64,000 bases of DNA, taken from assembly GCA_023055425.1 (NCBI GenBank), contig JALGPY010000009.1, positions 20,605,775 to 20,669,774 of the forward strand. Direction: 5' to 3'. Positions 41,428-54,496 of this stretch are shown here, piece after piece. Below the pieces are notes generated by a model. That model saw only the letters and a list, made by a program, of their open reading frames with translations. It made no database searches and was not told the origin of the DNA. A program made the position numbers and the translations under genes. Every line of letters starts with the position of its first letter. Position 1 is the first letter of the stretch. The stretch comes from Linanthus parryae. Lineage: Eukaryota; Streptophyta; Magnoliopsida; Ericales; Polemoniaceae.

Positions 41428-43189
41428 AGCCAAATTCAGACTCGTCCAAGCTACAATTAGGACGGAAAGGGAAAGAATTCCTTTTGATCACAGGAGCTCT
41501 GTTTGGCCGAGGGGACGACTGCGTCTCAAACCTAGTCTTCTGCGTATTCCAATAAGCGGCCCAGTTTCGGGAGTAGCCACCTTCGCGGTTACCTGGGGGT
41601 TTCTCGAAGGGAAGATTGCTCCTTAAGATTGTTTTGCACTCCCCAGACAGTAATCGCTTGTAGCAGCCTCTTATGATAGACTGCGGCCAGATTGATGGTG
41701 CCACCGCATCGAAGCCAAACTGGGGAGAAACGCGAGTAGGATCAACATCCACGGCGATTCTCTCGTACCGAGGGGTGAGCTCGCGAACATGCTCCGCAAG
41801 AGCAGGAAGAGAACCTCTTAGACACCAGCAGAAGAATTCGCGATAGCGCTCGTGGAAATTCTCCCAGCCCTCGAAAAGGAGCTCTTCTGAGAAAGCAACA
41901 GCCTTGGAAGGATACATTTTTGGGAACCATCGCACATTCTCAATGCGCGTGGCATAAGGCCTAGCTATAAACTCTTCCCGATTTTCGCATATCAAGCTCC
42001 AAACGCATTTAGGAAAGTGAGTTCCAAACCACCTCGCAGCCCTGCAGCTATTACGCTCTTCCTCCGCACCTGGGGCACACCATTTACTGGGCCTAGAAGA
42101 AATAGGAGCATAAGAGGGCCATAGCTCGAAGACCCACATAGTCAAGAAGGCAATGTTGACATAGGTCAGCACGTCGAGGCGACCGCGCGAGTCCTTGATT
42201 GCTACAACCAGTTGATCTAATCTGTGGTACGGGGTGCCCAAGACTAAGGGCCCAAGTGCGACCTTCTAACCAAGGGTCAGTTTCACAGCGAGAGGAAGGA
42301 CATGATAGAAGACCCCATCATGAGGATGGCCATCGATCAAGTACCTCGACAACCAGGCGCAGAGAAAAGCGCATAGGGTCAAGTGATAACCCTTGCCATT
42401 CACATAGTTCTTAGCTTTCGGGTTCCGGCTCAGAAGCTTCTTGGTGATACTACTGTTCGCATAATCACAAAAGAAGTATTGCACCCACTTGTTCCAAGTG
42501 TTCTTCGCAGATGTGTCAACCAACTTCCAATCAGGAAGAAGTTCTGTAGGTGTCCATCGGGTGAAAATTTTCTTCACCTCTGACAAGCACTCCTCCATCT
42601 GCTTGTACAAAGCAACCTCTGCATCAGTCCTCAAGGGACTCAAAGGATCCACCTCACCCACAGGAGACAGATCATACAGCATGTGTACATCTTCAAGAGT
42701 GGGGGCAGCCTCGAACTCAGCAAAGTGAAATGTGTGAGCCGCAGGCGAGTAACGCGAGAGAAGGTTTAGAAGCATGGACTGGTCCAGCTTCACGGCAGCA
42801 CCCTTCATAGCACGGACTGCGAAATATATGCCAGCATCGTTTAGAGCAATGGCATGATTGGTCAGTACATGGTCAATCCACTCATCCATAAAGTCCAATT
42901 TCTGAACAAATGCTTGAGTAGAAATCGAAATATACGGGAAAAACCCATTTTCGACCCCCAATCGAACTACGTCCTTGGAATTGATCAATTCGAGCATGGC
43001 CGCGTTAACTGGAGGGGTCAACGTTTGCAATTTGTCAGCAGAGACAGGGATTGGCAGGTTCTTCACCTTAACCCTAGAATGGTAAAAGTCTTTGCCACCC
43101 AGATAGGGGGCTTTTCGCCATAAAGTCTGGGGGAGATCAGGTATTTCTTCGACCTCCTTAACAGGTTTGGTTCCTTTTGTCTTTGCCAT
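41428..43189 (-). pseudogene. Antisense gene exon 1, unit 2 (truncated at duplication joint)
   Basis: From ATG 43189 the frame is open for 307 codons to TAG 42268-42266, then continues in the same frame without another stop to the joint, losing the last part of exon 1 and exons 2-6. The 1-bp loss seen in unit 1 is absent, so the plant-mobile-domain-like stretch is read straight through RYSPAAHTFHFAEFEAAP. The segment 41428-41640 is clearly divergent from unit 1. Confidence 0.78.
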
Positions 43190-43958
43190 TCCTGCCGGAA
43201 AGCAAGAAAAAAGGGGGAGAAATACACACACTTTAGTTTGAATTTCAAGATTCAGTTCAAGGCATACGAGGATTTATTGGAAGAAAGATGAACAGTCCAG
43301 TGTCAATTTTGGGGTTTGAAGTTCAGAATCGTTTGCATTATTGGGGATTTCAGAAACCCTACATTCAAAACCCTTACAATCTGGGGATTAAATCAAGGTT
43401 GGATTCAAAGAGCAAGGTCTCCTTCATAGTTTTCAGTGGATAATATGTTTCGGAGAGTCATGGGTTTGCTGATCCAACACAGTTCAAAGCATATATCGGT
43501 ACATTAAACAAAATTGAACAAGGCCAAACTTGTTTTTGGTAAAGCTTGCTTGGAGGCGCACAGTTGAAGAACACGATTGACAAGAGAGAATTGATGATTG
43601 ATTATCTGAATCTGCTCTTGAAGGCTTCCGAGTATCATTCACTTTAAGAGAAAGAAGTGATACTTTGCAACAATGGAGAGCACAGAGTATTTATCCAAAA
43701 AACAATGAAAGGTTGCGTCCTTTCAGTAGTCGAATCGCAACCGTCACCGTCGAATCGTGCAATCACAGGACAAGCTGACGTCACGCCTAAAACCCTAAAA
43801 GACCAGACGACACCACTCTAGGGGTTTAGGTCATAATGGCACGCACGGGGGCTGAACTTGCGTGTATTTGAATTGGTGCGTAGCGGCGACGCGTACGTTG
43901 GTTCCTGCGCATGGAAGCCTATCCGGTTGTGAGTCTTCACGCGCAGAAAGGGGGCTAA
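43190..43958. other. Upstream of antisense exon 1, unit 2
   Basis: Duplicate of 33825-34593 with the same TATA-like minus-strand sequence (near 43686) and purine tract before the LTR. No plus-strand gene. Confidence 0.4.
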
Positions 43959-44583
43959 TGTAGATATTGCTTTCTGGACAAGCAGATCTTAGCCACGTGG
44001 CGATCATCCAGCACACCATAATGTGCTCCACACACACTGGATCACCAGCCGCGCTGATCCACGTGGGGGCTGAAAGACAAGGCCCTCGCATACCACCGCA
44101 CGGGACTTGTAGGGACTTAGTGGTTTGGAGGCTAGAGTAAGTCCTGTCGCGTGCGAGCGACAACCAAGCCCGCACGCGACCCCTAGTAACTGCTTTTGAG
44201 AGATTTATGGCACGAGCTTCATAGACCCGGTCAAACCCGGTCAACCCCATAACGGTTCCGGTATACGCGGATAACGTGCTGTAACAGTCCCTATATACGC
44301 GTACGAACGTGTCGTTGTGGTTAAGCTAATTAAGCCGCCATTGATGGGCGCATTAACCACACTACAACGGTCACATTCTCCGTTATATATAGGATCGTTA
44401 ACCCTTCCATACAAGGGGAGAACGACCCGAGATACGCGAAAGCTCTGCCAAAATCCTGTCTCTCTCTCACACAGTACTATTGCCTTACTCTCTCCCTACG
44501 CACAACCCAACACTTCCTGTGCCATTTCTATTCTCTGTCCTTGGTGTACACAGAGTTCTCTCTGCAGGATTCTCTTGTACACA
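43959..44583 (+). repeat. LTR of copy A, unit 2
   Basis: Duplicate of 34594-35227, with one GGTCAAACC unit of the GGTCAA array missing; ends TTGTACACA and is followed by ACAGT. Confidence 0.9.
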
Positions 44584-46277
44584 ACAGTCCAACGTCGAGA
44601 TTTCGCAGTTGGGGACCAAGTCTTACGCGCGTCGGATCATTGCATGCGAGAGGCGGCTCATCCGAAATTCACAGCCAACTGGGAAGGACCCTTTGAAATA
44701 AAAGAAGCCTTTGACAGTGGCTACTGTAATCTACAAAGGCTACATGGGACGGCCTCAACTCCAAGCTCAGTTAAGATGCGCTGGATTAAGAAGTATTATC
44801 CTTAACTCCTCTCATTATATGCGTTAGATTACAATGCCTACTTTGTGCTCTGTATTGCTAAAGATTCATGCATCTTCTATCCCATACGAGGGAATTGTAA
44901 TCTCACCTCTCCCATATGAGAGTGTTCTATAATAAAAGATTTCTCCCAAATGGGAAGAACTTTATGTTGTTCTTATCACTTAACTCATTTCCTTATTGCT
45001 CAATAGCTTTAAAGACTATCTGCCATGATAGCGGCACAATGCGAATATGATCTTAAGTGATCTTTAAGCCTATCTGCCATGATAGCAGCACAATGCGAAT
45101 ATGATCTTAAACAATCTCTAAGCCCATCCGTCGCGATGGAAGCACCATGCGAATATGATCTTAAGTGATCTCTAAGCCTATCTGCCATGATAGCAGCATT
45201 ATGATCTTAAGTGATCTTTAAGTCTATCTGCCGTGATAGCAGCATTACGATCTTAAATGATCTTTAAGCCTATCTGCCAAGATAGCAAAGCTATGCAAAT
45301 GCGATCTCAAACGATCTAAAAACTCATCTGCTAAGACAGCAATTCTCACGATTGATTCTCAACCTACGAATATATCTGTTGGATAGCAAATCGTTGCGAT
45401 AACACAGTGCGAATATGACACTACAACAAAGTGAAGCTTGCCAATATGCATGCAAAAGTTGCAATTTGTTGTGACAAGAACAGCAAATCAAACAAAGCGA
45501 TTTATTATTATGAGTCAAAATGACTTACAAATTGTCTGTCTAGATAGCAGCTTACAAGCAAAAAAGCTCAGACTGAGCTAATTACATGGACAACATGGCT
45601 TACAATTCATCTAGATAGCAGATTACACGCGAAAGTTACAAAGAAGGGAAATCCTTACTGTAAAAGGATCGGCCTGTCGATCCTACATGCGACCAAAGAT
45701 CTGTAGCGAGTAGGGTGTTCCTATAAAACAAAACGGCCTACCATGTCTACAAGACCTATGCGACGCTATGTTCAAGATCCCAGGATCTGACAAGGCCTCT
45801 GTCTGATCAACACCCCAAGAGATGTGCCTGAGGAACCACCTGTTCCGGCGTATGCGGCGGTGAAGAACAGGCTAGCAGCAACTCCTAGGGCAAGAGGCTC
45901 CTTGTCCACGGAGACGAGCACAATGGCTCGCCACCCCGAGTTCAAGAACATGGTGGCGAATGATTCACCTCCGGGAAAGATAGAGGAGAAATCCGCCGTT
46001 CATCACGAATCGGTAGCAAGGTCAGTACGGCGCTGCACCTCGCCGGGAGGCGGCCGGAAACACGACCTGCAAGCATAATAGACGAAGAAAATTCTTCGAG
46101 CAAGCATGACACATTATTTGCATCTTCCTTATGATGGTTATGAAGATCAATAAGCCTCGTAAAGAAGATCTTGGAAGCTATTTCTATGGAACAAAGCACA
46201 AACTCAGGTTTCACAACTTGAAGTTGCCATGAATCAAAGAAAGACAAGCATTGAAGCCAACAGTCGTAGGGACTCAC
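44584..46277 (+). pseudogene. Gypsy copy B tail, unit 2
   Basis: Duplicate of 35228-36920: integrase tail (44589-44805), palindromes, tandem array (45007-45346) and family block. No coding change in the tail was noticed. Confidence 0.85.
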
Positions 46278-48015
46278 ATGCTTGCCACCTATCTCAATGA
46301 GGTGGTAGCACCTCTCTTCAATTGAACTTCTCTCATTTTCCATCTTCTTCTTCTTTCTATTCTTTCTTTCCCCTAACCACCAAAAAACCACCACTAAGCC
46401 ACCCTCACCTCCACTAAAGCACCATCAATTTACAACCTGACATGCTGCAACCAAGAGGCCTCCTCGACTTGAAGATCAAAAGCCCCTAAATAATTGGGCA
46501 TAACTATATAAGGATTTCGGGTGAGAAATTTACGAACCCTGGCTTAAGTCTGATTCAATTCCCGCTATTTGTCATGAAACATATATTCAAATATGTTCCA
46601 ATCAATTCCAGAGGTTATTTAGAACCCGAGTGACCCAATATTCTAGCTCAACTTTTCGAAAAACAGACTTGGTCAGAAATGGGCAGATCTTTGCCGTCGA
46701 GAACAACCACGGTCGACGGTAAGCTCTCAAACTTCGTTTTCCTTCACTAAATCCTGCATTATATGCATGAACGTACTCCCAGTGATGCCGTGAATCTATC
46801 TCAAAGATCCAAACATGCCCAAAAATTCATTTGAACAAGTTTTGATTCGGAATTTTTTGTTTTTTTCGGCAAGTCCGGGGCCCTGTTCATAGGCCTTGAA
46901 TTCAGTCATCACTTTAGCTTTTTGCAATCTATTAACGTGTTTAGATAACTATTCATAGTCCTTGAATTCAGTCATCACTTAAGCTTCTAGAAATCTATTA
47001 ACATGTTTAGATATTTGTTCCAACTAGCTTTCACACCTTACCGGTCTTACTCTATGATTCCCTCTCTAAAGCACCTTAAAATTGAATCAAAGTGGCTATG
47101 TTGATGCATGTTTCTGATAGTTCTTTATGGCGGGTGTATTATGTCGAATTTTATAAGTTATGTCTCTCTCAAATCTTAACCAATCGGTCTGAAATCTGAT
47201 TTATTATGTTCCCTATTGATTTCACTACAATTAGAATTGCCTCATTTGTGTATGCAGATTGTCTATTCTTGGTGGAAATCCTAAGTTACTTTTTGGTCCA
47301 ACTATATGACTTTATAACTCCCTCCCTGTTTGATGAATCTGCATAATTCTTGGACCAATGTGTTCACCTAGCATAGGTCTACAAATCCATGCAAAGCTCC
47401 TCTTCTGTAGTGTGTGAGTGTCTTTCAAATATGAGTTAAAGTTGCTGCAAAAATGTATTGGAAACTATCAAACCTGAATTTTTGCCAAGTCTGGGATTTG
47501 GCTTGAAATTGCCTGTGTAAGGTCACGGGTTTCATAATACTTAGGTATTTCAAGGCCTTGAATCAGTGTTCAAAGCCTCGAATCAGGTTTCACATGCTTG
47601 AAATAGCAGGCCTTGAAACAGGATTCAAAGCCTTGAAATTGTCTGACCTGCATACATGTTTTGAGTTGGAGTTTCTCTAAAATCTTTTGATTTAAATCTA
47701 TCCCTCTCACCCATGTACTTGGGTTGTTATTATTTGATGATGAAAGAAAAACTGTTTTGATATATCTAACATGTTTAATCCATTATTTTGACTCAGTTTT
47801 AAAGGGAAATTTCATTTCCTAAATATGCAGGATTTCTTTCCTTATCTGGATTTTGCAGGAAGGAAAACACTTAGTGAAAATGATCCTGTGATCAATCAGA
47901 GACTCATGACAGCTTCTCATATTGTTTAAATACAAGATCACAACAATATTTCTGAAGATTGTGATCAACTATCTGTTGGAGAAAGATGTTAAGAGAGTCA
48001 AAGTTTGTTGCCTAC
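46278..48015. other. Unassigned DNA, unit 2
   Basis: Duplicate of 36921-38659; no gene seen on either strand. The CCTTGAA-type motifs lie at about 47545-47645. Confidence 0.4.
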
Positions 48016-48645
48016 TGTAGATAGTGCTTTCTGGACAAGAAGATCTTAGCCACGTGGCAATCATCTAGCACACCATATTGTGCTCCACACACACTGGATC
48101 ACCAGCCGCGCTGATCCATGTGGGGGCTGCGAGACAGGGCCCTCGCATACCATTGCACGGGACTTGTAGGGACTTAGTGGTCTGGAGGCTAGAGTAAGTC
48201 ATGTCGCGTGCGAGCCAAGCTCGCACGCGACCTTTACTATCTGCTTTTGAGAGATTTATGGCATGAGCTCCATAAACCCGGTCAATCCGGTTAAACCCGG
48301 TCAACCCCATAACGGTTCCGGTATACGCGGATAACGTGCTGTAACGGTCCCTATATACGCGGACGAACGTGCCGTTGTGGTTAAGCTAATCAAGCCGCCA
48401 TTGATGGGCGCATTAACCACACTACAACGGTCACATTCTCCGTTATATATAGGACGTTAACCCTTCCATACAAGGAGAACGACCCGAGATACGCGAAAGC
48501 TCTGCCAGAATCCTGTCTCTCTCTCTCTCTCTCAGTACTACTGTCTTACTCTCTCCCTACACACAACCCAACATTTCCTGTGCCATTTTCTATTCTCTGC
48601 CTTTGGTGTACACAGAGTTCTCCCTGCCGGATTTTCTTGTACACA
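48016..48645 (+). repeat. 5' LTR of copy C, unit 2
   Basis: 630 bp, TGTAGATAGTGC to TTGTACACA, preceded by GCCTAC rather than a purine tract, so it is a 5' LTR and not the end of copy B. Confidence 0.9.
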
Positions 48646-48685
48646 TTTTGGTGAACCCGACGTGAACTTACCATTGCAAGCAACC

Positions 48686-49199
48686 ATGTCTCATGAGGAT
48701 GATGTCAGTAACAGATCGCCTTCCACGGAAACCACCTCGGGAGAGGAGGCCCGCCGTACTCCTACACCCACCGGTGAAGCTCCGACGCTAGAGGCCTTGG
48801 ACTCCACCATCCAGAATCAGGCGAAAGCTCTCAAAGCTCAATCTGCGCAGCTAGAACGGATAATGGCTGTCCTGGGGACTCTCGCTCCAAACCCCACACC
48901 AGCCGCCACCGTCTCTCAGGGAGGAGAAGCCTCCACCACTCAAGGATTGGGAGTTTCAACCACACTACCCAATCTTAACCCGGAAACTCCACCGGAAACT
49001 ACGCAGCTACCGTCAATTCAGGGGCCAACAGCTCAAATGTTGCCTCTTGCTACTCATACTCCTCAACGTCCAAGTTTGGTACCTAGTCCGGCCTCGCAGT
49101 ACCCTTTGCCTCTTCCGACGGCAACATGGGGTAACGTGAATTCACAATATGTTCCTAGCCCTCCTGCGACGTATGTGTCGCCTCCACCGGCGGCAACCC
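48686..49199 (+). pseudogene. gag of copy C, part 1
   Basis: N-terminal coiled and Pro/Thr-rich part, MSHEDDV to PPPAA, ending in AACCC, the target of the Copia insertion. The reading frame resumes at 57717. Confidence 0.88.
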
Positions 49200-50631
49200 T
49201 GTTGGAATAGATGCCCTAGAGGCAATCTAGTTTAGTATGAATTTGCATATGGCTAGAAAATTCATTTATTATTTATTGGATATTTAATATAATGAAGTCC
49301 TTAGATTTACAATTGTGTTGTTTATCTTAAATATCCCTAGTCAAGTATAATGATTAAATGGGACAATCATCTATAGACTAGTATGGGGTTGGATTGATAT
49401 GGAGATATCACGATCCAACACATAGGTGTGCATTAACGGAATGTTGCACTGGATTGACCCATCACCGAGAAGGCTACATACATGTTATGTTGAGTCACAA
49501 GTGCTTCTCGGGTACAATGGTATTGTCATCCTTAGACTTGAAGTCACTAGATATTCTAGTTGTGGATCATTGTGATCTTGGTAGAGTTAAACGCTACACC
49601 TTAACTGGGTAGTTATAAAGGCGTGTACTGGATACAATGAGAAGCAAGCTTAGAGATCGTAGTGGACGTAGAGAGGATTTGCCCCTCCCACATAACGGGA
49701 GCAAATATCCTAGGCCACTCGAAGGATAGTGCTTATAGAATGTCTGGCCAGACTCAAATAAATCAATATGGGATATTGATGTTATTTGCACGAATAAGGC
49801 TATTCCATGGATCGAGAAACTATGGATTGGATATACGAGTGTGACTTGTATGTCTCGTGTCCAATCCGGATATGGAGGCAAAGGGATGAGACAATTACTT
49901 GTGCAAGGTTGTCTAGATGACTATTCTATTAGTTGGCTAGAATGGATGTTTCGCTAGAAACCGCTCCATATTAGCAAATAGTTGCTACCAACTAGATAGA
50001 ACCTATGGGGTCACACGCTATATAGAGTTGTACTAGATTTGGAATTAATTAATTGGATTAATTAATTAGAAGGATCACTTTGCAAACCCTTGCAAACTTA
50101 GTAGGGACTAATTTGCAAGGAAGGGACTAAATTGAATTCTAGTAGGACTAGAATAAGTCCTTTAGGTAGTTAACAAGGAGTTGTTGGACTATATAAAGGA
50201 CCCTCCTTCCTTCCTTCCTCATAACTTATGCTCTTTAGAGATCATAACAAGAGTGGGAGAGAACAAAGGAGAGAGAGAGCAAGCAACAAGGAGCCGACGC
50301 CGCCCCTTGCCGCCGCCCCCTCATCCCGTCGGCCAAAAAGAGGGCCGAGCCCCTCTTTTTTGTCTCGTTTTGCGTGATTCCTTCACCCTCCTCTCATTCC
50401 GGGCTAGCACCAAGGAGATTGGAGATCTAGGAGCAACTCTAGGCGTGGATCAACTATAGAGAACGTGACACTATTCGCGTTTGAAGTCATCAAGGAGAAC
50501 CCAAAGGTGTGTTTATGATTTCTTACCTTCACTATCGTTATGCATCTAGACTTGTGATCCTTGGAGGGTTTTGCATGCTTATTTGTTTGATTATGCTTCC
50601 GTTTGCGCGATCCATGAATCAAAACCCTACA
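49200..50631 (+). repeat. Copia 5' LTR
   Basis: 1,432 bp, TGTTGGAATAG to ACCCTACA. TATAAA at 50192-50197 is followed by a TTCC repeat and a GAGAGAG tract, a plausible promoter and transcription start. Primer site TGGTATCAGAGC at 50633-50644 matches initiator tRNA-Met, as usual in plant Copia. Confidence 0.93.
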
Positions 50632-52314
50632 GTGGTATCAGAGCCACAGGTCATAGAGCATAAACGTAGTTTATGTGTTACATTCTTGTTGTTTTACACC
50701 TTAAATTGTTGTTTATCACGTAAAACAAGACAAATCAAGCATGAGATGCAATTTGTCAACAATTACCCATAACAAGATCCAATTTTTGCATTGGATGCAT
50801 GAATTGGTGAGTTCGAGAAATTTTAGGATCTTAGATCTAGGGTTTGGGCATCCTTGGGGAAGAAGGAGTTCTCCCAAAACAAGGAAACAACCAAACTTGG
50901 GCTCCAAGCAAGGAGGTTGTTTTGGAAACAACCTCCATAAGGAGGTTCGGCCCCCTAGGGGACCGCCCCCCTTGCTTGCCGCCCAAGATTGGCCGCCCTA
51001 AGGGGCCGGGCGGCCCTAACCCGCGGGCCTAGCTTGCGGGTTTTGGGCCGGGCCGGCCCTAGGGCCTTATGGTTCACCTTGTTGGGCCCGGGCAATTGGA
51101 TTGTTGGGCCCATGGACCGTTTTAACCCTAGAAATCCTAAAATCAATTAAAATTGACCAAGCGCGTTAAAATTGGATTTTAACTGTTTATGTGCAAATTG
51201 CATGGTGATTGGATATGGCCTTAGGATGTGGTTTGATGTGGATGTTTAATTTTGTGGTTTGGTTTTACGGCCTGCGAGCTGATCAATTAATTGTAATAAT
51301 TAATTAGGGTTTTATGGCCTGCGTGCCATTTTTTTTCTCAACTTGTGAGATTTATTTTATTTAGTATAGATAATAGCTAGTGCTAGATAAAGTAGATTGT
51401 TAGCCAAGATTGAAGAAAAGAAGCCCAAAGCCAAAGAAGCCACAAAAGATGGAGCATGGAGCATGGAGCATACCACATGACTATGAAGGATGGGCCAAAA
51501 GATCAAGACGCATGGAGATGTGTTTGCTTAGGGTTCATAGATAATTCCATTGGCTTGGAATTATCTTAGTCTAGAAAAGGCCATATCCACATCACGTTTA
51601 ATTTCTGTTTTGTGGTTGTTTATTTATTGTCTTATTATTTGTGTGGTTGGTGTATGGATGATGCATGCAATTAGGATAATAAGATAATTAGACAACCCGG
51701 ATCTATTATTTGGAGTTGTGCCCAAACTCAAATAGATAGATTAGTTGATATTGATCAACAAAACAATTAAAATTGAATTGAAAAATCCCTCAAAATTCAA
51801 TATTGTGTTCTTGCCTTCTCGTTATTTAAACACTCATTATCATCATTATTTATCAAGTTCGTGCGTGCCAAAGCATGGCGACTTGGTTCATAATGATGGA
51901 ATGCGATGGCACGTAATAATGTGCAATTGTTTAGATAAGAGGTTGAACACAACTAGGCTATTAATTTGATTAAGAAACCTAGAGGCAATCAATTGGGATT
52001 ATCCATATGGATGGATAAATAAGGAGTTATTTGCCCGATTGAACCAAGAGTTGCATAAGGGATGCAATTGGAAATCGTTCCTACCTAGAAGTAATCAAAT
52101 TATGGGTGACTTGCCAAAGCAAGCTCATAAGGAGATGAAAAGATGGATCTTGGCCCACTAGAAAATATAAGGATATTTTCCGCATTAATATCTTGAGGGT
52201 TATTAATCCGTAGAAAAATAGTGGGAGCTATATTTAATAAACTAGCCATTATTAAATATAGTCAAAAATTCACAAATACTAAAACTTGCGTATTTTCCTT
52301 TTGTAGAATTCCAA
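50632..52314 (+). other. Copia leader, non-coding
   Basis: About 1.7 kb between primer site and gag. A GC-rich block (50940-51120) with GGGCCGGGCGGCCC-like palindromic runs is followed by AT-rich DNA. The open frames (50741-51001 and 51745-51969) have no known domain. It probably contains packaging signals. Confidence 0.5.
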
Positions 52315-53592
52315 ATGGCAAACAACTCATCGAGTTCACAACATTCCCTACGATCTGTCCTTGAGAAGGACAAGCTCTCTGGAACCAACTTTCTTGATTG
52401 GTACAGAAACTTGAGAATTGTTCTCAAGCAAGAGAAGAAACTGTACGCAATAGAGGAGCATGTTCCAGAAGGTCCAGAGAACCAGACACCTGTTGCCTTA
52501 AAGGCGTATCAAAAGCGTGTTGATGACGCTAATGATGCGGCCTGCCTAATGCTTTGCACCATGACCTCTGAGCTTCAGAAGCAACATGAGAACATGAATG
52601 CTGTCGATATGATCGAACATCTAAAGCAGCTCTTCCAAGAGCAGGCAAGGGTAGAGAGGTATGAGGTCTCAAAGGCACTGTTCAAATGTCATCTGGCAGA
52701 AGGGAACCCGGTGGGACCCCATGTACTCCGAATGATCGGGTACTTGGAGAATCTCGCCCGGCTTGGGTCCCCGGTCGGCCAAGAGTTGGCAACCGATCTC
52801 GTGTTGCAATCGTTGCACGAGAGTTATGGACAGTTCATTATGAACTATAACATGAACGATATCGTTAAACCACTGCCAGATTTGCTCAACATGTTGAGGA
52901 CGGCTGAACAGAGCATCAACAAGGGTAAGGGCAAGGCCATTATGATGGTGCATAAAGGAAAGGGCAAAAAGTTTGCCTCTTCCTCCAAGGGCAAAGGCAA
53001 GACAGTTGCCAAGTCCGAGGAACAAGCCCTTAAGCCTGTTGGTGGCATTGCCAAGGTCGTGACTAAGGGTGAGTGTCACTACTGCAGTCAACCTGGACAC
53101 TGGAGGAGGAACTGCCCAAAATATCTGGAGGACAAGAGGCTTGGAATAGTGATTCCACCACCACCAGGTATTTTTGTTGCAGATGTCAATTTAACTGTCT
53201 CTACATCATGGGTATTAGATACTGGATGTGGATATCATATTTGTCGAAATATGCAGGATCTAAAGAGAAGTAAAAGATTGGCTAAAGGGGAGGTAGATCT
53301 GCGCGTTGGGAATGGAGCAAAGGTTGCTGCGTTGGCCATAGGCGTGTGCGAGCTATCTCTGCCTTCAGGATTAGTTTTAGAATTAAATAATTGCTATTTT
53401 GTGCCTGCTATGAGCAGAAACATTATTTCTATTTCTTGTTTGGACAAGGAAGGTTTTATTATTTCAATAAAGAACAATTGTTGTTCCTTTTATTTGAATA
53501 ATATTCACTATTTTAGTGCGCAATTATTTAATGGACTTTATGTCCTTGATCTAAGCAATCCTGCCTACAACATTAAATACCAAGCGGATTAA
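52315..53592 (+). CDS. Copia gag and protease
   Basis: MANNSSSSQHSLRSVLEKDK starts a UBN2-type gag with LSGTNFLDWYRNLRIVL. A Lys/Gly-rich stretch (KGKGKKFASSSKGKGK) and the zinc knuckle CHYCSQPGHWRRNC (about residue 259) follow. The aspartic protease has WVLDTGCGYHIC (about residue 300) and NIISISCLDKEGF. A single-base shift near 53575 ends the frame just before the integrase domain. Confidence 0.9.
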   Translation: MANNSSSSQHSLRSVLEKDKLSGTNFLDWYRNLRIVLKQEKKLYAIEEHVPEGPENQTPVALKAYQKRVDDANDAACLMLCTMTSELQKQHENMNAVDMIEHLKQLFQEQARVERYEVSKALFKCHLAEGNPVGPHVLRMIGYLENLARLGSPVGQELATDLVLQSLHESYGQFIMNYNMNDIVKPLPDLLNMLRTAEQSINKGKGKAIMMVHKGKGKKFASSSKGKGKTVAKSEEQALKPVGGIAKVVTKGECHYCSQPGHWRRNCPKYLEDKRLGIVIPPPPGIFVADVNLTVSTSWVLDTGCGYHICRNMQDLKRSKRLAKGEVDLRVGNGAKVAALAIGVCELSLPSGLVLELNNCYFVPAMSRNIISISCLDKEGFIISIKNNCCSFYLNNIHYFSAQLFNGLYVLDLSNPAYNIKYQAD

Positions 53593-54496
53593 AATAAATG
53601 ATTTAAATCCTGCTTATTTATGGCATTGTCGTTTAGGCCACATAAATGAGAAACGTGTATCTAGACTCCATAAGGATGGATTGCTAGACTCATTTGATTT
53701 TGAATCATATGAGACATATGAGGCTTGTTTATTGGGAAAAATGACAAAGTCCCCTTTCAATAAGAAAGGTGAGAGGACTAGTGTGCAATTGGCGCTCATA
53801 CATACCGATGTGTGTGGGCCATTTGCCACGCCTGCCAGGGGTGGTTATGTCTACTTCATTACATTTACTGATGATTACAGTAGATATGGATTTGTGTACC
53901 TTATGAGGTCAAAATCCGAATCCTTTGAAGTGTTCAAAGAATTCAAGAATGAAGTAGAGAAGCAACTTGGCAAAAGTATTAAGGCTCTACGATCAGATCG
54001 TGGAGGAGAATACTTGAGCCAAGAGTTTGACGACTATCTTAGAGAGTGTGGGATCGTGTCCCAACTCACTCCACCCGGAACGCCACAATGGAATGGCGTG
54101 TCCGAGAGGAGGAATCGAACCCTATTGGATATGGTTCGGTCTATGATGTGTCAAACTGATCTTCCATTATCATTTTGGGGCTACGCTCTGTTAAGTGCAG
54201 CTTTCACCATTAACCGTGTTCCATCTAAATCAGTCATGAAGACACCATATGAGATGTGGAGTGGGAGGCGTCCCACGCTGTCGTTCATGAGGATTTGGGG
54301 CTGCGATGTCTGTGTAAAACGTTTACAATCAGACAAGCTGGGGCCTAAATCGGATAAGTGTAAATTTGTGGGGTACCCTAAGGAAACTAAGGGATACTAC
54401 TTCTACAATCCAACCGAGAACAAAGTGTTTGTTGCTCGGACCGGCGTGTTTCTAGAAAGAGAGTTTGTTTCTAAAGAAGCAAGTGGGAGAATGTAG
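53593..54496 (+). pseudogene. Copia integrase (frame-shifted at both ends)
   Basis: Begins in the shifted frame with LWHCRLGHINEKRV, then CLLGKMT (the HHCC zinc region). The catalytic core has HTDVCGPF, FTDDYSRYGFVYLM, SDRGGEYLSQEF and GVSERRNRTLLDMV, the D,D,E triad. It ends at TAG 54494-54496 after a one-base shift near 54491; the downstream frame continues into RT. Confidence 0.88.

Larger units (their letters stand above)
41428..50784. repeat. Tandem duplication, unit 2 (9.36 kb)
   Basis: Repeats unit 1 from the antisense exon 1 to the Copia internal region; here the Copia is continuous with its remaining body. Small differences from unit 1 include a 1-bp difference near 42750, a 10-bp difference in the LTR at about 44225, and scattered substitutions. 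Confidence 0.93.
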
